DNA of 64,000 nucleotides. Source: Bradyrhizobium sp. CCBAU 51765. GTDB taxonomy: Bacteria > Pseudomonadota > Alphaproteobacteria > Rhizobiales > Xanthobacteraceae. The notes beneath the pieces were generated by a model, which saw nothing but the letters and a program-made list of their open reading frames with translations, ran no database searches and was not told the origin of the DNA. The stretch is taken from positions 5,693,001-5,757,000 of the forward strand of contig NZ_CP030038.1 of assembly GCF_015291725.1 (NCBI RefSeq). The letters are read 5' to 3'. A program made the translations under genes and the position numbers. The stretch's first letter is position 1; the number at the start of each line of letters is the position of its first letter. Shown piece by piece: positions 54,827 through 61,778 of the stretch.

Positions 54827-55930
54827 ATGAGATCCAGATCCGCAAGACCATCCGAAAACCTGCTCGAGGAATTGCAGGCTGCCCTCGCTCACGGCACCGT
54901 TGCGCGCCGGGTCGAGACGCTGCGCCGCGTCACCGATCTCTTCGTGGGCAACGCTGTGGACTATTCCGACGACCACATCCGCGTGTTCGACGACGTGTTC
55001 CAATGCCTGATCGGGGAGATCGAGACGTCGGCCAGGGCGCTGCTCGCCGAACGCCTCGCACCGATCGCCGCTGCGCCGCCGAAAATCATCCGCACGCTCG
55101 CGCTCGACGAGGTCATCGAGGTCTCCGGCCCTGTGCTGTCGAAATCGGAGCGGCTGGACGAGACGACCCTGCTCGAGATCGCGCGCACCAGGGGTCAGGC
55201 GCATCTCAAGGCGATCTCGCTACGACGGATGCTGTCGGAAGCACTGACCGACGTGCTGGTGACGCGCGGCAACGAGGACGTGGTGCAGTCGACCGTCAGG
55301 AATCCGGGCGCGCGGCTTTCCGAGGGAAGTCTCACCGAACTCGTCATCCGCGCCGAGCGCGACGACGACCTCGCCAGCTGCATCGGCCTGCGGCCCGACC
55401 TGCCGCGCCATCACTATTTGAGACTGGTCGCCAAGGCATCCTCGAGCGTGCGCAGGAAGCTTGCGGCCGCGCATCCCGAGCTTGCGGATGAAGTCGCGAG
55501 CGTAGTCCAGCAAGCGGCCCAACGGGTTCGCGCTGCCGCCATGACGAAGCAGACCGAATTGGCCCGCGCGCTGGTGAAATCGCTGCACGACGACGGCCGG
55601 CTCAACGAGTTCCAGGTCACAACCTTCGCCGAGCAGGGCAAGTTCGACGAGACCAATGCGGGGCTGGCTGCACTCGCGGGCGTCGCGGTCGAGACGGCCG
55701 AGACCATGATGATCGAGAGCCGTACCGAAGGCGTGATGATCCTCGCCAAGGTCGCTGGCATGCAATGGTCGAGCGTGCGCGCCATCATCGCCATGCGCGA
55801 GAAGCTCTCCGGCGGGTCGCAGACCGACATTCTGACGCTGCGCGACAGCTATGACGCGCTGCGCCCATCGACCGCGCAGCAGGTGCTGCGCTTCCACCGC
55901 ATGCAGCTGGGCGCGACGCCGGCGGAGTGA
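54827..55930 (+). CDS. DUF2336 domain protein, second copy
   Basis: A 367-residue helical repeat protein of the DUF2336 family (LLEELQAALAHGTVARRVETLRRVTDLFV; DDHIRVFDDVFQCLIGEIETSARALLAERLA). It is longer than the copy at 17443-18390 and differs widely in sequence. ATG 54827 has a GGACAGGG site. The 63-base gap to the cyclase gene suggests co-transcription and a possible role in its signalling; the family's biochemistry is not known. Confidence 0.87.
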   Translation: MRSRSARPSENLLEELQAALAHGTVARRVETLRRVTDLFVGNAVDYSDDHIRVFDDVFQCLIGEIETSARALLAERLAPIAAAPPKIIRTLALDEVIEVSGPVLSKSERLDETTLLEIARTRGQAHLKAISLRRMLSEALTDVLVTRGNEDVVQSTVRNPGARLSEGSLTELVIRAERDDDLASCIGLRPDLPRHHYLRLVAKASSSVRRKLAAAHPELADEVASVVQQAAQRVRAAAMTKQTELARALVKSLHDDGRLNEFQVTTFAEQGKFDETNAGLAALAGVAVETAETMMIESRTEGVMILAKVAGMQWSSVRAIIAMREKLSGGSQTDILTLRDSYDALRPSTAQQVLRFHRMQLGATPAE

Positions 55931-55941
55931 ACCCGCAGGAT

Positions 55942-56580
55942 CTAGAATCTCAGAACCTTCGATCCCACCAGCGCGCCGATCGCGGTCACCACCGCGGTCG
56001 CGAGCGTGTACCAGGTCGCGACGAACAGGGGCGAGTCGTCGGTGCAGTGCGAGGCATAGAGGGTCGCGGCGAGGCCGGCCGACACCAGCCCGGCAAGCGC
56101 TCCGGCGAGCGCGGGGCTTGACGGAGCACCGTGGCGCAGGCCGAACAGCGCCCCCGCAAGCAGCGGCAGCGACATCGCAGGGATCGCGACCAGGCACATC
56201 CTGGAGTTCTTGCCCATCAGGCGCATCGTCATCGGCATGGCCGGGGCCATCATCGCCTCGCTGCCGATCGCAACCGCCAGCAGCCCGACCGGCAGCAGCA
56301 GCAGCCAGGCCCAGCCGCGCAGCAGGGCTTCGGGACGCGACAAATGCAGGCTGACGATGATCGCGGGGATTGCGAGCGACAGCGTCACCGCGAACTTCAT
56401 GTCGAAGAACGGATTGTGCATGGCGCTCATCACGTCGGCGCGCACGCCGAGAAATGTCGCAAAAAACAGGATCGAAAACGGCGCGGCCACCAGCAGCGCC
56501 ATGGTCAGCACAGCGCCGACGCGTGGAGCGCGGTGCGCGTTGTCGGCTGCGAGCGAGCGAATGAGTTGATCGGTGTCCAT
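55942..56580 (-). CDS. nrsF: NrsF (DUF1109) six-helix anti-sigma factor
   Basis: A 212-residue membrane protein of the DUF1109/NrsF family with about six transmembrane helices. In Caulobacter NrsF holds SigF inactive until stress (chromate, cadmium) acts on conserved Cys. Two Cys are visible in outer loops (NSRMCLVAI and ASHCTDD), fitting that mechanism. Its start is 2 bases after the sigF stop. The N-terminus (DTDQLIRSLAADNAHRAP) is the family's cytoplasmic sigma-contact segment. Confidence 0.92.
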   Translation of the reverse strand: MDTDQLIRSLAADNAHRAPRVGAVLTMALLVAAPFSILFFATFLGVRADVMSAMHNPFFDMKFAVTLSLAIPAIIVSLHLSRPEALLRGWAWLLLLPVGLLAVAIGSEAMMAPAMPMTMRLMGKNSRMCLVAIPAMSLPLLAGALFGLRHGAPSSPALAGALAGLVSAGLAATLYASHCTDDSPLFVATWYTLATAVVTAIGALVGSKVLRF

Positions 56581-56582
56581 GA

Positions 56583-57128
56583 CTAATGGTCCCGCAGTTT
56601 GGCCGTCAGCGCGGCAAGTCCGCGATGCAGCGCGACCCGCACCGCACCCTCGCTCATCGAAAACTTCGCCGCCGTATCCTTGATCGAGGCGGCCTCGACC
56701 GCGATCGATTGCAGCACGTCGCGCTGGCGCTGCGGCAGCGTGCCCAGTTGGGCGGCGACCTCGCCAGCCGACGCGGTCTCCTGCGGCACCTCGCCCGGCA
56801 ACGTCTCGGCAAAATCGTCGATGTTGACGAATACGCGCTTGCCGCGCCGGCGGAGCGCGTCGATCAGCTTGTTGCGGCCGATCGCAAACAGCCAGGGCGC
56901 GAAGGCGGCCTCGCTGTCCCAGGTGTGCCGTTTCAGATGCACCGCCAACAGAATCTCCTGCACGATATCCTCGGCCTGGTCGGGAGGCTGACCTGCCCGC
57001 GCCAACCCTCGCCTCGCGGCAGCGCGCAGCACCGGCGTGATGGCCTTCAACAGGCGATGATAGGCCGCGTCATCGCCAGCCATGGCCGACCGCATCAGGC
57101 CGGTCCATTCGTCCTCACGTCCGCGCAC
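56583..57128 (-). CDS. sigF: SigF-type ECF sigma factor paired with NrsF
   Basis: A 181-residue ECF sigma factor of the SigF (NrsF-partner) group. Region 2 has AEDIVQEILLAVHLKRHTWDSEAAFAPWLFAIGRNKLIDALRRRG, and region 4 LPQRQRDVLQSIAVEAASIKDTAAKFSMSEGAVRVALHRGL. The start is a GTG at 57128 with GAGGGG upstream. It is followed immediately by nrsF. A promoter like the SigF consensus lies 21-45 bases upstream, so autoregulation is likely. Confidence 0.9.
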   Translation of the reverse strand: MRGREDEWTGLMRSAMAGDDAAYHRLLKAITPVLRAAARRGLARAGQPPDQAEDIVQEILLAVHLKRHTWDSEAAFAPWLFAIGRNKLIDALRRRGKRVFVNIDDFAETLPGEVPQETASAGEVAAQLGTLPQRQRDVLQSIAVEAASIKDTAAKFSMSEGAVRVALHRGLAALTAKLRDH

Positions 57129-57148
57129 CCGCGCCCCTCACCATGCAA

Positions 57149-57173
57149 TTCGGCCGCTCTTTCAATTTGTTAC
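57149..57173 (-). promoter_or_regulatory. SigF-type promoter of sigF
   Basis: Read on the minus strand, GTAACA (57173-57168) is followed after 15 bases by CGAA (57152-57149). The Caulobacter SigF promoter is, as I recall, GTAACC-N16-CGAA, so this differs by one base in the -35 and one in spacing. The distance to the GTG start suits a short leader. Confidence 0.55.
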
Positions 57174-57187
57174 GCGGACACCCATCA

Positions 57188-57205
57188 CATCACGAATTCG
57201 TGATG
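57188..57205. promoter_or_regulatory. Perfect 18-bp palindrome upstream of sigF
   Basis: CATCACGAATTCGTGATG is self-complementary over all 18 bases. It lies 15 bases upstream of the SigF-type -35 element, in the divergent region shared with the gene at 57420. It looks like a dimeric regulator's operator. Confidence 0.55.
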
Positions 57206-57419
57206 CACGGCCGGACGACGCGATCAATGCGGCCGCAGAGATCCCTGACGGCTCATAACACCGATCGGCCCGTACCGCATCCGGAGGCAACAATGCAACG
57301 CAATTTGCCCCGTTTTTGCCGGGTCTAGCCCGAAGATTCCCATTTTCTGCCCCGCTGTCGTCACGCCCCGGGGTCTCTGTTCGCTGCCGGGACGGGCGGA
57401 AATTGGGGAGATCGTCAAC

Positions 57420-58088
57420 ATGATGAAAGCCAGCGCACGCGCGGCCCTGATTGTCTTGGCCGGGCTTTTCTTGCAGTTCGGAGGCATTGCACAGGCGGCG
57501 CCGAATTCGGCCGCAAGCAATAAAGCGGACAGCGCGGACCAGCAGGCCGACACGGCCAAGCACCGGCGCCAAGACTCGCGCCGCACCAGCAGCAAGACGA
57601 CGCAGAAATCCGACGACAAGGCCGACAAGAAGGGCGCCGCGGCACGGGCTGACGAGGCCAGGAACGGCAACAAGAACGACAACAAGGCAGGCAGTGAGGT
57701 GCCGGTGTCGAGCCAGATGCCGCCGGAGGTCGCCAATGCCAACGCGCAGCTCGCCACGGATACGCCGACTGCGGCTGCCGCCTCCGCGATGACGAACCGC
57801 GCCAACGACAATGTCCAGGCTGCAGCCGATAATACCAACGGCGCGCCGGCCGAAAGCCAGGTCGTCGCGCCCGATCAGCTCAACGACATTGATCGCGCCC
57901 TGCAACAGGAGACGCCCGGCCAGAAGGCGGTGATTGCCGCAACCGAGGCGCAGCCGCGGCCTGCGCCGGTGATGGCAAGCAGCCACCAGAGCTCGGCCTG
58001 GGACCAGAGCTCCCTGATCGGCAAGATCTTCATCGGCGTCGGCACGCTGCTGACGCTGGCGTCCGCCGCGCGGATGCTCATGGCGTGA
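57420..58088 (+). CDS. Exported low-complexity protein with C-terminal membrane helix
   Basis: A 222-residue protein: signal peptide (ALIVLAGLFLQFGGIAQAAP), a Lys/Asp/Ala/Asn-rich disordered centre (ADTAKHRRQDSRRTSSKTTQ; NANAQLATDTPTAAAASAMT) and a C-terminal hydrophobic helix (LIGKIFIGVGTLLTLASAARMLM). The ATG at 57420 has a GGGGAG site. I recognise no family. It faces sigF across a 291-base region that holds the SigF-type promoter and the palindrome, but no SigF motif was found on its own strand. Confidence 0.7.
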   Translation: MMKASARAALIVLAGLFLQFGGIAQAAPNSAASNKADSADQQADTAKHRRQDSRRTSSKTTQKSDDKADKKGAAARADEARNGNKNDNKAGSEVPVSSQMPPEVANANAQLATDTPTAAAASAMTNRANDNVQAAADNTNGAPAESQVVAPDQLNDIDRALQQETPGQKAVIAATEAQPRPAPVMASSHQSSAWDQSSLIGKIFIGVGTLLTLASAARMLMA

Positions 58089-58131
58089 TTGCCGGCCGCT
58101 TCCCGGCCCGAGTCGGCCTGGCGGACCTCTT

Positions 58132-58159
58132 CCGGAACGCGCCCGTCGTCGCGTTCCGG
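58132..58159 (+). terminator. Candidate terminator hairpin after the exported low-complexity gene
   Basis: CCGGAACGCG (58132-58141) pairs perfectly with CGCGTTCCGG (58150-58159) around 8 bases, 43 bases after the stop. It lacks a T tract, so termination is uncertain. Confidence 0.4.
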
Positions 58160-58231
58160 CGGCCTGCAGCCCCTTGAAGCCCATCGCGCCAGCGGGCACA
58201 TTGCCCACCCAATCAAAAGCGTGGGTGGAGC

Positions 58232-59011
58232 ATGAGCACGTTCGAACACATCATCGTCGAAAGCAAAGGCGCGGTCGGCATCGTCAAGCTGAACCGGCCG
58301 AAGATGCTCAACGCACTCTCTTTCGGCGTCTTTCGCGAGATCGCCGCGGCGGTCGACGATCTCGAGGCCGATGATGCCATCGGCTGCATCGTCGTGACCG
58401 GCAACGAGAAGGCCTTTGCCGCCGGCGCCGACATCAAGGAGATGCAGCCCAAGGGCTTCATCGACATGTTCTCGGAGGATTTCGCCGCGATCGGCGGCGA
58501 CCGCGTCGCGCGTTGCCGCAAGCCGACGATAGCGGCGGTTGCCGGCTATGCGCTGGGCGGCGGCTGCGAGCTCGCCATGATGTGCGATTTCATCATCGCT
58601 GCCGACACCGCAAAGTTCGGCCAGCCCGAGATCACGCTCGGCACCATTCCCGGCATCGGCGGTACCCAGCGCCTGACGCGCGCGATCGGCAAGTCCAAGG
58701 CAATGGACCTCTGCCTCACCGGCCGGATGATGGATGCGGCGGAAGCCGAGCGCTCGGGCCTCGTCAGCCGCATCGTACCCGCCGACAAGCTCATGGACGA
58801 AGTAATGGCGGCAGCCGAGAAGATCGCCGCGATGTCGCGCCCTGCGGCCGCGATGGCCAAGGAAGCGGTGAATCGCGCCTTCGAGACCACGCTCGCCGAG
58901 GGCATGAGCGTCGAGCGCAACCTGTTCCACTCGACTTTCGCGCTCGAGGACCGCTCCGAGGGCATGGCTGCGTTCATCGAGAAGCGCAAGCCGGTGAACA
59001 AGAACCGGTAA
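58232..59011 (+). CDS. Enoyl-CoA hydratase/isomerase (crotonase family)
   Basis: A 259-residue crotonase. Both catalytic Glu positions are filled (GGGCELAMMCD and GQPEITLG), and the CoA-binding AAGADIKEM loop is present, so hydration of trans-2-enoyl-CoA is expected. The length and KxxAAKE-like C-terminus (ALEDRSEGMAAFIEKR) are those of mitochondrial-type short-chain enoyl-CoA hydratase. It seems to be monocistronic; the upstream hairpin may separate it from the preceding gene. Confidence 0.93.
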   Translation: MSTFEHIIVESKGAVGIVKLNRPKMLNALSFGVFREIAAAVDDLEADDAIGCIVVTGNEKAFAAGADIKEMQPKGFIDMFSEDFAAIGGDRVARCRKPTIAAVAGYALGGGCELAMMCDFIIAADTAKFGQPEITLGTIPGIGGTQRLTRAIGKSKAMDLCLTGRMMDAAEAERSGLVSRIVPADKLMDEVMAAAEKIAAMSRPAAAMAKEAVNRAFETTLAEGMSVERNLFHSTFALEDRSEGMAAFIEKRKPVNKNR

Positions 59012-59197
59012 GGCAAACCGGTCAGGCTGGCGTAAGGCTCTGCCGCGTTCCTACAGAATGCTGTGACGGAGCTGCAACAAGCACGGATTTCATGGGGGTT
59101 TCCCCCGCGGCAGTTTGCCTGCGGGACCTCGGCTGGTTTAACAGTTAAGAGGACCGCCGTCGGCGGGGGCGGACAGCCGGGAATTTCGCGGGAACAT

Positions 59198-60628
59198 ATG
59201 ATTGGGCGTATCGCCAGAGCTGGTCGCGGGGTGACGCGGCATCGATCGGGCGTGGGTCCCGCGTTTGCGACATGGGCCACGCTGGCGCTCTCGTGCGCCC
59301 TGCCCTCCGCCGCCTGGGCCGAAGCCCTGCCGGAGGCGCTGGCCAAGGCCTACCAGACCAACCCGCAGCTCAATGCCGAGCGCGCGCGCCAGCGCGCGAC
59401 CGACGAGAACGTGCCGCAGGCGCTCGCCGGCTATCGGCCGCAGATCGTGGCCAGCCTCAGCGCCGGCCTGCAATCGGTGCGCAATCTGTTGCCCGACAAC
59501 ACCATCCAGACCGCCAACCTGAAACCCTGGATCATCGGCGTCACCGTGACGCAGACCCTGTTCAACGGTTTCCGCACCGCCAACAGCGTGCGGGCCGCCG
59601 AACTCCAGGTGCAGTCGGGACGCGAGGCACTGCGCAATGTCGGCCAGGGCGTCCTGCTCGATGCGGTCACCGCCTACACCAACGTGCTCGCCAACCAGTC
59701 CCTGGTCGAGGCACAGCGCTCCAACGTCGCCTTCCTGCGCGAAACACTTTCTGTCACCCAGCGCCGCCTCAACGCCGGCGATGTCACGCCGACCGACACC
59801 GCGCAGGCCGAGGCTCGTCTCAACCGCGGCCTTGCCGACCTCAACGCGGCCGAGGTCGCTCTCGCCGTCAGCCAGGCGACCTATGCGCAGGTGATCGGCA
59901 ACGCGCCATCGCAGCTTCGGCCCGCCGAGGCCGTCGACCGCTACCTGCCGAAGAGCCGCGAAGACGCCGTGACGATGGCGATCCGCCAGCATCCGGCGGT
60001 GATGGCCGCAAGCTTCGACGTCGATGTCGCCTCCACCAACATCCGCATCGCCGAAGGCACGCTGCTGCCGAGCGCCAGCATCCAGGGCAGCGCAAGCAAG
60101 AGCCGCAACAACGACCCGACGCTAGGCACCTTTGCCGAAGACCAGGCCTCGATCGTCGCCAACGTCACCGCGCCGATCTACGACGGCGGTCAGGCTGCGG
60201 CACAGACCCGGCAGGCCAAGGAGATCACGGCACAGAGCCGGCTCGTGCTCGACCAGGTGCGCAACCAGGCGCGCACGGCGGTGGTCAGCGCATGGGTTGC
60301 CAATGAAGGTGCCAAGGTCACGGTCTCGGCCTCGGAGTCCGAGGTGAAGGCGGCGACCGTCGCACTCCAGGGCGTGCAGCGTGAGGCGTCCGGCGGACAG
60401 CGCACGACCGTGGACGTCTTGAACTCGCAAGCCGATCTGATCCAGGCCAAGGCCCGCCTCATCGGCGCGCAACGCGACCGCGTGATCGCCTCCTACACGC
60501 TGCTCAGCGCCATCGGCCATCTCGACGTCAAGACGCTGAACCTGAACACGCCGGACTACCTGCCCGAGGTGCATTACCACCAGGTCCGCGACGCCTGGCA
60601 CGGCCTGCGTACGCCGTCGGGGCAGTAG
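59198..60628 (+). CDS. tolC: TolC-family outer-membrane efflux channel
   Basis: A 476-residue outer-membrane channel of the TolC family: signal peptide (FATWATLALSCALPSAAWA), then duplicated halves with long alpha-helical barrel segments. Typical sequences are YQTNPQLNAERARQRATDENVPQA, TQTLFNGFRTANSVRAAE and the second-half YDGGQAAAQTRQAKEITAQSR. It gives RND and type I export systems an exit through the outer membrane. ATG 59198 is chosen so that the signal peptide is near the start. The partial RND gene at the right end of the window is on the opposite strand. Confidence 0.93.
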   Translation: MIGRIARAGRGVTRHRSGVGPAFATWATLALSCALPSAAWAEALPEALAKAYQTNPQLNAERARQRATDENVPQALAGYRPQIVASLSAGLQSVRNLLPDNTIQTANLKPWIIGVTVTQTLFNGFRTANSVRAAELQVQSGREALRNVGQGVLLDAVTAYTNVLANQSLVEAQRSNVAFLRETLSVTQRRLNAGDVTPTDTAQAEARLNRGLADLNAAEVALAVSQATYAQVIGNAPSQLRPAEAVDRYLPKSREDAVTMAIRQHPAVMAASFDVDVASTNIRIAEGTLLPSASIQGSASKSRNNDPTLGTFAEDQASIVANVTAPIYDGGQAAAQTRQAKEITAQSRLVLDQVRNQARTAVVSAWVANEGAKVTVSASESEVKAATVALQGVQREASGGQRTTVDVLNSQADLIQAKARLIGAQRDRVIASYTLLSAIGHLDVKTLNLNTPDYLPEVHYHQVRDAWHGLRTPSGQ

Positions 60629-60812
60629 CAGCCGACGCGCGGCGTCTGCAAAGCTCTCCGCACCGCTCGCCGTCTCGACGGTGCCCGGTCGGACGGGTTG
60701 ACGGCTCACGTCCGCTTGCAGGCCTTGTTGAGCAGCTATGCAGCCAGGCGCAGCAGCTGCCCCGGCGGATCTGATACCGTCCTAGCCGCATTTCCAAAGA
60801 ACGAGGGAAGCC

Positions 60813-61775
60813 ATGCTCAACCGACGCAGCATCCTGCTTGCCTCCCTTGCCGCCGGAGTAGCCATGACCAGAAAAGCCCGCGCCCGTGCGGCGCAACCCG
60901 CAACGCCGATCAATTTCGACATCCCGGCGCATGCCTGCGACTGCCACACCCACATTCACGGCGATCCTGAAAGGTTTCCGTTCTTCGCCGGGCGCGTCTA
61001 TACGCCGGAGCCTGCGAGCCCCGACGAAATGGCGGCGCTGCACAAGGCGCTGCATGTCGAGCGCGTGGTGATCGTGACGCCGAGCGTCTACGGCACTGAC
61101 AATTCCTCCACCTTGTTCGGCATGAAGGCGCGTGGCGCGACCGCGCGCGGGGTCGCCGTGATCGACGACAAGACCACGGAAGCGGAGCTCGATGCCATGC
61201 AGGTGCAAGGCTTCCGCGGCATCCGCATCAATCTGGCGACCGGGAGCATCAACGATCCCAATGTCGGCCGCGCCCGCTTCACCACGGCTGTCGAGCGCAT
61301 GAAGGCGCGCGGCTGGCATGTGCAGCTCTACACGACGCCGGCGATGATCTCGGCGATCAAGGATCTCGTGCTGGCATCGCCCGTGCCCGCCGTGTTCGAC
61401 CATTTCGGCGGGCTCGAGGCCTCATTTGGGCTGGAGCAGCCGGGATTTGCCGATCTGGTCACACTCGTCGAGTCCGGCAAGGCCTATGTGAAGATCTCCG
61501 GCGCCTATCGCTCGTCGAAGCTCGCGCCCGACTATCAGGACATGGTGCCCTATGCGCGCGCGCTGATCGCGGCCAATGCGGACCGCATCGTCTGGGGCAC
61601 CGACTGGCCGCATCCGGATTCCAGCCGCGTCGAGGGACGCAAGCCCACCGACATCGCTCCTTTCTATCAGATCGACGACGGCCGCCTGCTCAACCAGCTT
61701 CCGGTGTGGGCGCCGGATGCGGAGGTGCGCAAGAGGATCCTGGTCGACAATCCGGCGCGGCTCTATGGATTCTGA
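60813..61775 (+). CDS. Exported amidohydrolase-family TIM-barrel hydrolase
   Basis: A 320-residue protein of the amidohydrolase 2 group. A Tat-like signal (NRRSILLASLAAGVAMTRK) precedes the mature domain, which has the metal motif CDCHTHIHG, a central FDHFGG His, and the late WGTDWPHPD Asp. Members hydrolyse lactones (for example sulfomuconolactone) or decarboxylate aromatic acids; the substrate is unknown. It ends 3 bases before the RND stop, convergent with it. Confidence 0.87.
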   Translation: MLNRRSILLASLAAGVAMTRKARARAAQPATPINFDIPAHACDCHTHIHGDPERFPFFAGRVYTPEPASPDEMAALHKALHVERVVIVTPSVYGTDNSSTLFGMKARGATARGVAVIDDKTTEAELDAMQVQGFRGIRINLATGSINDPNVGRARFTTAVERMKARGWHVQLYTTPAMISAIKDLVLASPVPAVFDHFGGLEASFGLEQPGFADLVTLVESGKAYVKISGAYRSSKLAPDYQDMVPYARALIAANADRIVWGTDWPHPDSSRVEGRKPTDIAPFYQIDDGRLLNQLPVWAPDAEVRKRILVDNPARLYGF

Positions 61776-61778
61776 CGG

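Noticed and set aside
53324..55204. Minus-strand frame of 626 codons opposite the cyclase and DUF2336 genes
   Set aside because: It crosses two real genes and an intergenic region and has no recognisable domain.
59140..59155. TTAACAGTTAA near tolC as a CtrA site
   Set aside because: Spacing between the TTAA halves is 3, not 7.
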